Shown one piece after another: positions 1-8,565 of a stretch of 64,000 nucleotides of DNA (its first letter is position 1; each line of letters opens with the position of its first letter). The notes under the pieces are model-generated. The model saw only the letters and a program-made list of their open reading frames with translations. It was not told the DNA's origin and did no database searches. Source of the DNA: Chloroflexota bacterium (GTDB taxonomy: Bacteria > Chloroflexota > Chloroflexia > Thermomicrobiales > UBA6265); contig JAEWEG010000093.1 in NCBI GenBank assembly GCA_023389575.1, forward strand, positions 62,001 to 126,000. Direction: 5' to 3'. A program made the translations under genes and the position numbers.

Positions 1-594
1 GTTGATGCCAACCAATCGCGGTCCGATCGCCAGCGCGCGTTCGAGCTCATCCGCGTCGTGGACCTCGACGAGCGACGACAACCCGAGAGACGACGCATGG
101 TCGTGCAGACGCTTAATGTGCTCGTCAGAAAGGCAGGCGGCGATGAGCAGGATGCAACTCGCGCCATATGCCCGTGCCTCATCGATCTGGTATTCGTCGA
201 CCATGAAGTCCTTGCGAAGGACGCCGACTCGATTCGGGGCCGAGCCCGTCCTTGCGACCACCGCGTCCAGGTCGGAGAGCGACCCCTGAAAGAACGGCCC
301 GTCGGTGAGGCAGGAGATCATGGCCACCCCACCGGCGATGTACTCACCCGCCACGTCTGAGGGATCGATCTCGACGGGGAACCGCCCGCGTGATGGAGAC
401 GCGCGCTTGATCTCGGCGAGCACCGTCACGGTCTGCTGGCGGAGCGCCGCGACCACATCAACCGGGCTGGGCATCTGGTCGAAGCGACGCTGCAGCTCAT
501 TCCGCGAAACCTGGGCCTTGCGCGCTTCAACGTCGATCCGCGTTTGAGCAACAATCCTGTCGAGGACGGTGCCGGTTTCCGTGAGCTGGGTCAC
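1..594 (-). CDS. trpC: Indole-3-glycerol phosphate synthase (3' end cut by window)
   Basis: Closes the indole ring of tryptophan, converting carboxyphenylaminodeoxyribulose phosphate to indole-glycerol phosphate in the cytoplasm. 198 codons are visible, beginning MTQLTETGTVLDRI; the Lys motif LAEIKRASPSRG and the late motif LVGIN are both present. The family is about 260 residues, so roughly 65 C-terminal residues lie outside the window. The GTG start at 594 overlaps the trpD stop by 4 bases (GTGA), which implies translational coupling. Last visible gene of the trpEGDC operon. Confidence 0.93.
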   Translation of the reverse strand, partial: MTQLTETGTVLDRIVAQTRIDVEARKAQVSRNELQRRFDQMPSPVDVVAALRQQTVTVLAEIKRASPSRGRFPVEIDPSDVAGEYIAGGVAMISCLTDGPFFQGSLSDLDAVVARTGSAPNRVGVLRKDFMVDEYQIDEARAYGASCILLIAACLSDEHIKRLHDHASSLGLSSLVEVHDADELERALAIGPRLVGIN

Positions 595-1664
595 AGCGCC
601 ACCGCCTCCCGGGATTCAACCGCCCGCTGCGTGAACGCGACGAGTTGCTCCAGTTTGTCGAGCGCCGCGCCGGAGTCGATTGCCTCCGCCGCCATTCTCA
701 CACCCTCGGCGATGGACCCAGCGGCGTCCGCCGTGTAGATCCCTGCACCGGCGTTCATGAGTGTGACGGTTCGCCGAGGACCTTTCTCGCCAGAGAGGAT
801 GGATCGAGTGATCTCCACGTTCGTGGCGGCGTCGCCACCCTTCAGGTCATCGGCGGTTCCGCGTTCGAGTCCAAACTCTTCCGGGCTGATCGAGTATTCG
901 CGAATCTCGCCCGAGGCCTTGCTCCATTCGGTGACCTGGCTGGCGCCGCTCACACCGATCTCGTCCAGGCCTTCTTCCGAATGGACCAGCACGACATGGG
1001 TGCTGCCGAGCATTCCCAGCACCTCGGCCAGCTTGCGAGCGATGTCTGGATGGCCCACCCCTATCAACTGATGTCCGGCGCCCGCTGGGTTCGTTAGAGG
1101 ACCAAGCACGTTGAACACTGTTCGGATGCCGATTTCCTTGCGCGCAGGTCCGACGAACCGCATCGCGGGATGGAAGGCGGGCGCGAACATGAACCCGATG
1201 CCGACTTCCTCGATTGAACGCGCGACTTCGTCACCGGTCAGTTCGACGCGCACGCCCAGCCCTTCGAGCAAGTCCGCCGAGCCGCAGAGGCTGCTCGCGG
1301 CACGATTGCCGTGCTTGGCGATTCGCACGCCGGCCGCCGCGATCGCGAACGTCGCGGTCGTCGAGATGTTGAAGGAGTTCGAATGGTCCCCGCCTGTCCC
1401 ACAGGTATCGAGCAGCGGAAGCGTCTGTGAATCCGCCGTGACCTTCAGGGCGTGATCGCGCATCGCGTTGGCGAAGCCCGCGATCTCGTTCGTCGTCTCG
1501 CCCTTCATGCGCAGCGCCGTCACCAGCGCCGCGATCTGGGAACCAGGCACCTCGCCGCTCATGATCGCGTGCATGGCCGAGGTGGACTGTTCGAGCGACA
1601 ACCCCTGCCCCTCGACCACCGTCCGGATCGCCTCTCTCATATCGAACGTCGCCGTCTCAGTCAT
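591..1664 (-). CDS. trpD: Anthranilate phosphoribosyltransferase
   Basis: Transfers phosphoribose from PRPP to anthranilate, the second committed step of tryptophan synthesis. The 357-residue length is normal for the family. The glycine-rich motif DTCGTGGDHSNSFN and the KHGNRAASS motif that bind PRPP and anthranilate are intact. A GTG directly precedes the chosen ATG and could also start the protein; an AAGGG ribosome site lies just upstream. It follows trpG by about 24 bases and overlaps trpC by 4, so it sits inside the operon. It is a stand-alone TrpD, not fused to TrpG. Confidence 0.95.
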   Translation of the reverse strand: MTETATFDMREAIRTVVEGQGLSLEQSTSAMHAIMSGEVPGSQIAALVTALRMKGETTNEIAGFANAMRDHALKVTADSQTLPLLDTCGTGGDHSNSFNISTTATFAIAAAGVRIAKHGNRAASSLCGSADLLEGLGVRVELTGDEVARSIEEVGIGFMFAPAFHPAMRFVGPARKEIGIRTVFNVLGPLTNPAGAGHQLIGVGHPDIARKLAEVLGMLGSTHVVLVHSEEGLDEIGVSGASQVTEWSKASGEIREYSISPEEFGLERGTADDLKGGDAATNVEITRSILSGEKGPRRTVTLMNAGAGIYTADAAGSIAEGVRMAAEAIDSGAALDKLEQLVAFTQRAVESREAVAL

Positions 1665-1688
1665 CACCGTTACCCTTCTCGCCCGATG

Positions 1689-2306
1689 TTAGTATCCGAG
1701 GACCCGCTGCTGCTTCTCCACGTCCGGCGTCGTGCCACAACTTCGGAGGAAGTTCGCCAGGAGGTCCTTGCCCGATGTGGTCAGGATCGACTCCGGATGG
1801 AACTGCACGCCCTCAATTGGCATCGTCTTGTGACGCACCCCCATCACGACGCCGTCTTCGGCGTGGGCGGTCACCTCGAAGTCATCCGGAATGGTGTCTG
1901 GATCGATAATCAGCGAGTGATAACGGGTCGCCACGAACGGGTTGGGGAGGCCTTCGTAGACGCCGGTGCCATCATGCGAAATCATCGATGTCTTGCCATG
2001 CATCAGCTCCGGTGCGTGGACGACATCCGCGCCAAAGGCCGCGCCAATCGACTGATGACCGAGGCAGACACCGAGTATCGGCTTCTTGCCAGCGAACTCC
2101 TGGATAAGGTCGACGGAAATGCCCGCTTCATTTGGCGTGCACGGCCCTGGTGAGACCACCACGCCGTCGATCTCGTCGATTCGCTCCGCAACCTGTCCGG
2201 CGGTGAGTTGGTCGTTGCGCACGACCTCGACATCCGCACCCAGACCGGTGAGCGCCTGATAGAGGTTGAAGGTAAACGAGTCGTAGTTGTCCAGCAGGAA
2301 GATCAT
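1689..2306 (-). CDS. trpG: Anthranilate synthase glutamine amidotransferase subunit
   Basis: Supplies ammonia from glutamine to TrpE for anthranilate formation. The 205-residue class I glutamine amidotransferase has the nucleophile Cys in GVCLGHQ (near residue 80) and the His-Glu pair in QFHPES near the C-terminus. The N-terminal LLDNYDSFT is typical of TrpG and PabA. It starts 3 bases after the trpE stop. Some bacteria also use this subunit for p-aminobenzoate synthesis; the context here favours tryptophan. Confidence 0.95.
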   Translation of the reverse strand: MIFLLDNYDSFTFNLYQALTGLGADVEVVRNDQLTAGQVAERIDEIDGVVVSPGPCTPNEAGISVDLIQEFAGKKPILGVCLGHQSIGAAFGADVVHAPELMHGKTSMISHDGTGVYEGLPNPFVATRYHSLIIDPDTIPDDFEVTAHAEDGVVMGVRHKTMPIEGVQFHPESILTTSGKDLLANFLRSCGTTPDVEKQQRVLGY

Positions 2307-2309
2307 CGC

Positions 2310-3890
2310 TCAGGCTCCGTTTCCGGTAGACGCCAATTCGGCCGCTTCGATGGCTTCCGCCCGCTCGATCGCTCGAACCAGCGCCCGCATCTTGTGAAAG
2401 CTCTCCGCGTACTCACCATCGGGCGTACTGTCCGCGACGATGCCGCCGCCTGCCTGAAGCGAGGCCACGCCGTTGGACACCACCATCGTCCGAAGCGCGA
2501 TGCAGGTATCCATCCCTCCGGAAAAGTCGAAGTACCCCACCGCGCCGGAGTACACGCCGCGCTTGTCGGTCTCCAGTTCCGCGATGATCTCCATCGCCCT
2601 GATCTTTGGCGCGCCAGAGACCGTTCCAGCCGGGAAGCACGAGCGCAGCGCGTCCATGGCGCCGAACCGGGCGTCTATCTGGCCTTCGACATGACTAACG
2701 ATGTGCATCACGTGCGAGAAGCGCTCGACCTCCATCAACTTCGGAACGTGCACCGAACCTGGTTTCGACACGCGGCCAACATCGTTCCGACCCAGGTCGA
2801 CCAACATAATGTGTTCCGCCCGCTCCTTCTCGTCGGCCATTAGATCGACTTCGTGCTGCTGGTCCTCAAGCGTCGTCGCGCCGCGCGGTCGGGTGCCCGC
2901 GATCGGATGATTCGTCACGACACCGTCCTCGAGGCGCACCAGGAGTTCCGGCGACGCGCCCACCACCTGATGCTGGCCGAAGTCGAGGTAGAACATGTAA
3001 GGCGATGGGTTCACCATCCGCAGCGCCCGGTACATGGTGAACGGGTGAGCATCGGATGGTATGTCCACCCGCTGCGAAAGGACCACCTGGAAGATATCGC
3101 CTTCGTGAATGTACTCCTTGGCCCGGTTCACGATTTCTCGGTAGCGCTCGGGCGACGTGTTCGGCCGGAATCGGTTGGAGACGGCCTGGGTCTGCGAGTT
3201 CGCGGACATCGGATAGGTTCGAACCGGCCCCTTCAGGCGTGCGATCAGGCCGTCGATCCGGGCGCTCGCCTTCCCGTACGAAGCTTCCAAACCGTCCGGG
3301 TCGTCGAGCTTGACGTGGGCGACCACTTTCATCACCCGTTCGAGGTGATCGAACACCACCAGCGAATCGGCGATGTGGTACTGCGCCTCCGGGTAGCCCA
3401 GTGCGGGTCCCTCGGCCATGCCCACGCGCGACTCGAACCGCTTGATCGCGTCGTAGGAGAGATAACCAACGGCCCCACCGGTCAGCGACGGCAACCCATC
3501 CGCTCCCTCCGACGCGTAGCCTTCCAGAATCTCGCCGATCGCTTCCAGCGGATCATCATAGGCGCGTTCGGTGGTCTGATCCCCACTCGTCTCCGTCAGC
3601 ACGCCATCACGCAACGTCACTGTTGAGACGAAGTCAGTGCCGATGAACGAGTGGCGGGCGATGCGAATCCCACCCTCCACCGATTCGAGGATGAAGCCGG
3701 GCTTCGTCAGACCCTCGGTGATCTTCAGGTACGCCGACACCGGAGTCTCGAGGTCCGCGACGATTTCCCGGTAGATCGGAATTGTGCGTACCCCTTCACC
3801 GGCCCGCCTTGCCATGAGACGAACCTCGTGCAATGGCGGAATGTTCCCTACTTCTGGCGCCTGTTTGGTTTCCCTGGTTTCGACGACCAT
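2310..3890 (-). CDS. trpE: Anthranilate synthase component I
   Basis: Chorismate-utilising enzyme that makes anthranilate with TrpG-supplied ammonia. The 526 residues carry the C-terminal chorismate-binding core, with HPIAGTRPRG, DLGRNDVGRVS and SGAPKIRAMEII all intact. The ATG at 3890 (MVVETRETKQ) is chosen because GGAG lies 8 bases upstream. The frame stays open to an ATG at 3995, but that codon lies inside the T-box element and ahead of its terminator, so it should not be taken as the start. First gene of the trp operon, under T-box control. Confidence 0.94.
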   Translation of the reverse strand: MVVETRETKQAPEVGNIPPLHEVRLMARRAGEGVRTIPIYREIVADLETPVSAYLKITEGLTKPGFILESVEGGIRIARHSFIGTDFVSTVTLRDGVLTETSGDQTTERAYDDPLEAIGEILEGYASEGADGLPSLTGGAVGYLSYDAIKRFESRVGMAEGPALGYPEAQYHIADSLVVFDHLERVMKVVAHVKLDDPDGLEASYGKASARIDGLIARLKGPVRTYPMSANSQTQAVSNRFRPNTSPERYREIVNRAKEYIHEGDIFQVVLSQRVDIPSDAHPFTMYRALRMVNPSPYMFYLDFGQHQVVGASPELLVRLEDGVVTNHPIAGTRPRGATTLEDQQHEVDLMADEKERAEHIMLVDLGRNDVGRVSKPGSVHVPKLMEVERFSHVMHIVSHVEGQIDARFGAMDALRSCFPAGTVSGAPKIRAMEIIAELETDKRGVYSGAVGYFDFSGGMDTCIALRTMVVSNGVASLQAGGGIVADSTPDGEYAESFHKMRALVRAIERAEAIEAAELASTGNGA

Positions 3891-3932
3891 ACTGGTGCTC
3901 CTGATCATTGGCGACAACGAAAAAACGGCAAC

Positions 3933-3963
3933 AAAAAGACCTTCATCCAAAAAGGGACGAAGG
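3933..3963 (-). terminator. Intrinsic terminator of the trp T-box
   Basis: The stem CCTTCGTCC pairs with GGATGAAGG (9 bp, one G-U) around a short loop and is followed by TCTTTTT. It lies between the T-box motif and the trpE start, as expected for the terminator alternative of the leader. Confidence 0.88.
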
Positions 3964-4230
3964 CCATTGAAGCCGTTCCGCGGTGCCACCCTCATTGGCG
4001 ATGCGACGCATCACCCACTCAAACCGTACGGGCGTCCACGTTGGGGATCACCGATACGAGGCTCCAGATAACGGCGGAGACACCGTGACCGTCTACTCAG
4101 CGCCGAGGCGCGTTTCGGGGTCCAGCTCCCGGATCCATTCCGCATCCGCTTCTTACCAGGCTCCCACCGCCCCTGGCTCGCTTCTGTCCGCGTTTTCGAT
4201 GCGTACTCGTTCCGATCATCGCTGTTGCTG
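3933..4230 (-). promoter_or_regulatory. Tryptophan T-box leader (UGG specifier)
   Basis: Untranslated leader that reads the charging state of a tRNA. The T-box sequence GGGTGGCACCGCGG is at about 3978-3991. The Stem I landmarks GGAACGAGTA (near 4210) and AGCGAGCC...GGTGGGAGCC are present. The specifier region reads GAATGGATCC, with TGG (Trp) at 4137-4135. Uncharged tRNA-Trp should pair here and stabilise the antiterminator, allowing trpE transcription. The overall fold was read by eye and not computed. Confidence 0.88.
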
Positions 4231-4247
4231 ATCTTCAACTGATTCGG

Positions 4248-4276
4248 ACAATACGCGAGCGCCGAGCGGATGTCAA
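4248..4276 (-). promoter_or_regulatory. Promoter of the trp operon
   Basis: TTGACA (4276-4271) and TATTGT (4253-4248) are separated by exactly 17 bases, a near-consensus housekeeping promoter. Transcription would start near 4241, giving a leader of about 350 bases that covers the whole T-box. Confidence 0.8.
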
Positions 4277-4445
4277 GAAGCGTCCGACCCGCTCGCGAGG
4301 AATCAATGGACCGTCAGGTTGGAATGGACCCTGAGGTTGCTCGAAACTCGCCGCGAGTCCGATCATCCATCGGCTTGAGCCTGGTGGTACCCTTCGGATG
4401 GGTAAGCTCACCCGGGTCCTCATAGTCAGGGAGACGCGTTTCATC

Positions 4446-5504
4446 ATGGATCAAGGAAAGATGGATTTCCTCACCCGGCTGCTGTCCACTCCAGGACCTT
4501 CCGGATACGAGCAGGCTCCCGCGAAGGTTTGGCGTGACGAAGCGGCGACATTCGCCGACAGCGTCGATCACGATGTGCTTGGCAATTCCTACGCCTGGCT
4601 CGGTTCCCCCGACGGACCGGTGGTCGTCATCGAGGGGCATATCGACGAAATCGGATTCCTCATCACGTACGTGGACGAGGACGGATTCCTGTGGTTCGAC
4701 AAGATCGGCGGGTGGGACGACCAGGTGGTCGTTGGCCAGCGCGTTTCGATCGCCACCGAATCCGGCGAGGTCAAGGGCGTCATCGGCAAGAAGGCGGCCC
4801 ACCTCCTCAAACCGGCCGACCGCACCAAGGTCACCGAGGTGTCGGATCTCTGGATCGATATTGGAGCCGCCAACCGGGCGGAGGCGCTTGAACGCGTGCA
4901 GGTCGGCGATCCAATCGTGATCGACGCCACCTCGTTCCAGCTCACCGACGACCTTCTGGTGTCTCGCAGCGTCGACAATCGCGCGGGCGCCTGGGTTGCC
5001 CTGGAGGCGCTTCGCCTCCTGAGCGAGGATCGGCCCTCCGTCTCGGTGGTTTCCGTCGCCGCTACGCAGGAAGAAATCAATATGTCCGGCGCGCTTCATC
5101 TGTCGCACCGGGTGAAACCGCTCGCCGGCATCGCCATTGATGTCACCCACGCGACCGACTATCCCGGCGCGGGCAAGAAGGCCGACAACGACGTGAAGCT
5201 CGGCGGTGGTCCAGTCCTCACTCGTGGCTCGTCGATCAATCCACGTGTGTTCGCCGGGCTCAAGGCAGCGGCAGCGGAACTGGGTATCAACACGCCGATC
5301 CAGGCCGCCGGCCGTTCCAGCGGAACCGACGCCGACGCGATGATCCGGTCGGGAGCTGGGGTCGCTCCCGGACTCGTCTCGATTCCCAACCGGTATATGC
5401 ACAGCCCGAATGAAGTCGTCAGCCTGTCCGACCTCGAGCAGGCCGCCCAACTGATCGCGGCGTTCGTGCGAACCATCACGCCCGAATCGGACTTCCGCCC
5501 GTAA
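4446..5504 (+). CDS. M42 family metallo-aminopeptidase (first copy)
   Basis: Cytoplasmic di-metal aminopeptidase of the glutamyl aminopeptidase/TET type, likely acting on short peptides. The 352 residues hold the family metal and catalytic positions: His65 in GHIDEIGF, Asp177 in VDNRAG, the Glu pair 209-210 in TQEE, Asp232 in AIDVTHATD, and a late His in RYMHSPNE. The ATG at 4446 follows AGGGAG at a slightly long distance; an in-frame ATG at 4461 is possible. A second family member lies at 30592. Exact substrate cannot be read from sequence. Confidence 0.9.
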   Translation: MDQGKMDFLTRLLSTPGPSGYEQAPAKVWRDEAATFADSVDHDVLGNSYAWLGSPDGPVVVIEGHIDEIGFLITYVDEDGFLWFDKIGGWDDQVVVGQRVSIATESGEVKGVIGKKAAHLLKPADRTKVTEVSDLWIDIGAANRAEALERVQVGDPIVIDATSFQLTDDLLVSRSVDNRAGAWVALEALRLLSEDRPSVSVVSVAATQEEINMSGALHLSHRVKPLAGIAIDVTHATDYPGAGKKADNDVKLGGGPVLTRGSSINPRVFAGLKAAAAELGINTPIQAAGRSSGTDADAMIRSGAGVAPGLVSIPNRYMHSPNEVVSLSDLEQAAQLIAAFVRTITPESDFRP

Positions 5505-5527
5505 CTCAGGTCGCAAAGCAACGAGAG

Positions 5528-5565
5528 GAGGCCGGACCAGCGGTGCATCCCGCTGGTCAGGCCTC
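5528..5565. terminator. Bidirectional hairpin between convergent genes
   Basis: GAGGCC-G-GACCAGCGG pairs with CCGCTGGTC-A-GGCCTC around TGCATC (15 pairs with one mismatch). It sits between the converging M42 peptidase and mutM genes. There is no clear U-run, so its strength is uncertain. Confidence 0.6.
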
Positions 5566-5594
5566 ATGATGTCGTGGGGTATCTACCTGAACGG

Positions 5595-6485
5595 CTATCG
5601 GCTGACGATTGTCTCGGACGATTTCCTGGGCCGATGTACGCGTTGACACCTTGGGCAGAAATACGTTCCCCGCCCTCCGACTCGCGTCTTCTCGATCGCC
5701 GTGCCACACACGAAGCAGGGTTCGCCGACTCTCCCGTGCACCGCTGGAAACCCGTCGATCGGATGAGCCACGTTATGGATGATCTTCGCGCCACCCTGGC
5801 GAATCCCCTCGGCCAGGACATCCGGGATGCTGGCGAAGATCGCGCGGCGTTTGGCCAGCGGAACGCTGTTCGCGGGACGAGCGGGATGTACTCCTGAACG
5901 GAACAGCACCTCGTCGACGTAAATGTTGCCTAGGCCAGCGATGAACGCCTGGTCCAGCAGCAGCGTCTTGATGGGGATGCCTCGTCGAGCGATCACAGCC
6001 CCAAGCACGCGATCGTCGAGTTCTCCGGTGCCCTCCGGTCCGAAGCCGAACGCATCGATGGCGGCGGGAACGTCCTCCGTCGGCATCAACCGAAGCCAGC
6101 CGAACTGGCGCACGTCGCTGAAGTACGCGATGGCGCCATCGTCGAAGCCAAATGTGATGTGCGTGACCTTGTGCGGGTATGGTCCGGCCGGGTCGGGAAT
6201 CGGGTGTCCCGCCACGTACCGCTCCCCACTCGGGAGGAGGATCGCCCACTGTCCCGCCAGCTTGAAATGGATGAGCAACGAGAGATCGTTGTCGAACCCG
6301 AGTGAGAGGACCTTGGCACGTCGTCCGGTGGACACCAGCGTCGCGCCCACGAGAAGTTGCAGGTCGCCGATCGGAGAATCGCGGAGGAGCTTGGGAAGGG
6401 TGATATCGACGGACGCCAGCCGCTTGCCAGTGAGGTGTTCGGCGGTGTATCGACGCGCGGTCTCAACCTCCGGCAGTTCAGGCAC
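5595..6485 (-). CDS. mutM: Formamidopyrimidine-DNA glycosylase
   Basis: Base-excision repair enzyme that removes 8-oxoguanine and formamidopyrimidines and nicks the strand. The start is set at the GTG at 6485 because this gives MPELPEVET: the exposed Pro2 is the catalytic nucleophile, so the longer in-frame extension (MTPT) cannot be correct. The 296 residues include Lys in GRRAKVL, the helix-two-turn-helix GLGNIYVDEVLFRSG and a C-terminal zinc finger, CFVC...CPRC. It overlaps the upstream small gene by 8 bases. Confidence 0.95.
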   Translation of the reverse strand: MPELPEVETARRYTAEHLTGKRLASVDITLPKLLRDSPIGDLQLLVGATLVSTGRRAKVLSLGFDNDLSLLIHFKLAGQWAILLPSGERYVAGHPIPDPAGPYPHKVTHITFGFDDGAIAYFSDVRQFGWLRLMPTEDVPAAIDAFGFGPEGTGELDDRVLGAVIARRGIPIKTLLLDQAFIAGLGNIYVDEVLFRSGVHPARPANSVPLAKRRAIFASIPDVLAEGIRQGGAKIIHNVAHPIDGFPAVHGRVGEPCFVCGTAIEKTRVGGRGTYFCPRCQRVHRPRKSSETIVSR

Positions 6486-6774
6486 GGTGGGCGTCACCCG
6501 GTTGCGTGCCCGCCTGGCGCATCCATTGGGCGGCCTCGACCGCGACCTCCACGCCCTCGTCTTCGTCGTGGGAGACCGAGATCACCTTGGACATCACGTC
6601 CCATGCGGCGAACTTGGCCTGGCGGTGGATCGCCTCATAGACCTTCTGACGAGGACCCATGAGCTTTCCCTGCGTGATGAAGGCCACCTGCCAGGAGTCC
6701 CCGGCACGAGTGAGAGTCACCACATCCCTGCCTTTTCGCCAGGTAAAGGCGTCAACCTTGTCGAATTCATCCAT
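6478..6774 (-). CDS. Uncharacterised 98-residue protein upstream of mutM
   Basis: Not recognised. The soluble, acidic protein begins MDEFDKVDAFTWRKGRDVV and reads like a small single-domain beta/alpha protein, with the segment GDSWQVAFITQGKLMG followed by a helical tail EVAVEAAQWMRQ. It overlaps mutM by 8 bases and is presumably co-transcribed. The frame is open upstream to a TTG at 6858, but no good ribosome site supports either start. No catalytic motif is visible. Confidence 0.6.
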   Translation of the reverse strand: MDEFDKVDAFTWRKGRDVVTLTRAGDSWQVAFITQGKLMGPRQKVYEAIHRQAKFAAWDVMSKVISVSHDEDEGVEVAVEAAQWMRQAGTQPGDAHRA

Positions 6775-7198
6775 GAAGAATCTCGTCCAACCCCACTGCC
6801 GCCAGCGAAGGGAAAACACCTCTCGCCACGAAACCGGCAACACCTGATTGACAGCCAAGACATGTACTCCGGCGCAAGGAATGACTGGGGTTCACGCGGC
6901 GCCTCCGGACGCCACCCGGCAAACCAGGGCAGCGTAGACACGCGCGTGAAACCGCTCCTCTTCGTCGAGGGCATTCCGTAAGACAAATCAAGATCGCGGA
7001 TCCAGAGTGGGAGGGATGGAGATGAAGGCGGAACGATGGGACGGTGTTACACGATGGTCGCGGGTCTCCATCATTCCACGAGTTCGAGCGCCCAGCCAAC
7101 GATCGATACCGCGGATACCGCAGTGTACTCCAATTGCAACCGGGGGACCGGCGCGCCTAATCAATCCGGAGGCTGGTCGGGCGCGCTTTCGGGTTCGA
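6775..7198. other. Intergenic stretch without a recognisable gene
   Basis: About 420 bases between two minus-strand genes. Short open frames here have no ribosome site or family resemblance. A small tandem duplication, GATACCGCG followed by GATACCGCA, lies near 7105-7122. The pair GCGCGCC/GGCGCGC near 7155-7193 could form a weak hairpin after the DUF952 gene. Nothing else is supported. Confidence 0.5.
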
Positions 7199-7567
7199 CT
7201 AGCCTTCGAAGGAGACGAACCGCCCGTCTTCGTCCCGCTTCACCGTGAGCGATCCAATCACCGCATTGGTGTTGAGAGGACCGTAGATGTGGGGAAAATC
7301 CTCCGCGGGATCGTCGTATCGCACCGGCGACTCGATCCTGGAAACGTCGAGCGCCAGCACCATGAATGGTCTCGGGTCGCCAGTGTAGAACTCATTCCCG
7401 ACCCAAAGCAGGCGCTCCACGCCATTGGTGCAATGGATGAACCCGTCCGCCTCGAATGCCTCGGGGGTGTATGAATCTTTACCGCCGTGAGTCTCCCAGT
7501 ATTCGACCGGGACCAGGTGATAGGTCACTCCGGCGTCTCGTGCTTCAGCCGCTGTCTGGTATTGCAT
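7199..7567 (-). CDS. DUF952 family protein
   Basis: Small cytoplasmic protein of about 122 residues whose function is not established. The family hallmarks are visible: YHLVPVEYWE near the start, FEADGFIHCTNG in the middle, and FPHIYGPLNTNAV near the end. The ATG at 7567 follows GGGAG by about 10 bases; an in-frame ATG at 7588 would add seven residues. It is transcribed away from rsmA and shares an intergenic region of about 160 bases with it. Confidence 0.85.
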   Translation of the reverse strand: MQYQTAAEARDAGVTYHLVPVEYWETHGGKDSYTPEAFEADGFIHCTNGVERLLWVGNEFYTGDPRPFMVLALDVSRIESPVRYDDPAEDFPHIYGPLNTNAVIGSLTVKRDEDGRFVSFEG

Positions 7568-7725
7568 ATCTTGTTGGCTCCCGCCCATGGAGAATCGAAA
7601 AGGTCGCCGCGTCATCCAGTTCGCGCGACAGCGGGATCAAGTGTAATCTCGCCTGTGTAGAAGGCGAGGAACCAAGGGACCCGCCTGGGATGACCTTGGA
7701 TTGACCGGAACCCGGAAGGCGCCAC

Positions 7726-8565
7726 GTGAATACAATGCAGCGATCCCGCGAACAATGGCAACAGGTGCTGCGATCGAGGGGGATCCGTCCGACCAGGTCG
7801 ATGGGCCAGAACTTCCTCGTCGAGCCCGAGGTCGTCGAGATGATCGTGGATGCCGCCGACGTCACCACTGGGGACCGTGTGGTTGAGATCGGCCCCGGCA
7901 TGGGCATCCTCACCAGGGAACTGCTGGCCAGGGGCGCGAATGTCCTCGCCGTCGAGCTCGACACCGACCTCGTGACGCTCCTCAACCACGAACTCGGCCA
8001 GGAGCCCAGCTTCACGCTCGTCGAACGTGACGCGCGCCACGTGGATGTCAGTGCCTGGACCGAGGGGCAATCGTGGCGGGTCGTCGCCAACCTGCCGTAC
8101 AGCACGGGAACGGTCATCATCCGGCACTTCCTGGAGATGGAGCATCCACCCTCATCGCTCACCGTCATGGTGCAGAAAGAAGTCGCGGAACGCATGGTCG
8201 CTGATGTGCCCGACATGTCCCTCCTGTCCCTAGCGGTCCAGTTGTTCGCGGAGCCTCACCTGGAGTTCATCGTGCCGCCCGATGTCTTCGAACCTCCGCC
8301 GAAGGTGGAATCGGCGGTCGTCCAGCTGGTTGTCCGCCCCACCCCGCTTGGTTCCCCCGATGATCGAGACGCGCTGTTCGCGATGGCCACGATGGCATTT
8401 CAGCGCAAGCGGAAGACCATCGCCAACGGACTCTCCCAGGGCCTTGGACTTCACAAGGCCGATGTGGAGTCGTTGCTGAGCTCAGCTGGTATCGACGCGG
8501 GTCTTCGCCCGCAGGCGGTCAGCCTTGGCCAGTGGCTCGCCCTCGCCCGGGTGGCGCCACGGTGA
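7726..8565 (+). CDS. rsmA: 16S rRNA (adenine1518/1519-N6)-dimethyltransferase
   Basis: Dimethylates two adjacent adenines in the 3' terminal hairpin of 16S rRNA late in 30S assembly. The 279 residues show the opening RSMGQNFLVEPEV, SAM-binding motif I VVEIGPGMGILT and the catalytic motif NLPYSTGT. The GTG start has GGAAGG 6 bases upstream. Its TGA overlaps the GTG of ispE, so the two are translationally coupled, a common gene pair in bacteria. Confidence 0.95.
   Translation: MNTMQRSREQWQQVLRSRGIRPTRSMGQNFLVEPEVVEMIVDAADVTTGDRVVEIGPGMGILTRELLARGANVLAVELDTDLVTLLNHELGQEPSFTLVERDARHVDVSAWTEGQSWRVVANLPYSTGTVIIRHFLEMEHPPSSLTVMVQKEVAERMVADVPDMSLLSLAVQLFAEPHLEFIVPPDVFEPPPKVESAVVQLVVRPTPLGSPDDRDALFAMATMAFQRKRKTIANGLSQGLGLHKADVESLLSSAGIDAGLRPQAVSLGQWLALARVAPR

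Noticed and set aside
4314..5567. Long open frame antisense to the first M42 peptidase gene
   Set aside because: The plus-strand gene has all M42 metal ligands; the antisense frame is Arg/Asp-rich, lacks a ribosome site and follows from GC-biased codon use.
7105..7122. Tandem GATACCGCG/GATACCGCA as a repeat array
   Set aside because: Only two 9-base units; no further copies and no spacer pattern, so not a CRISPR or VNTR.
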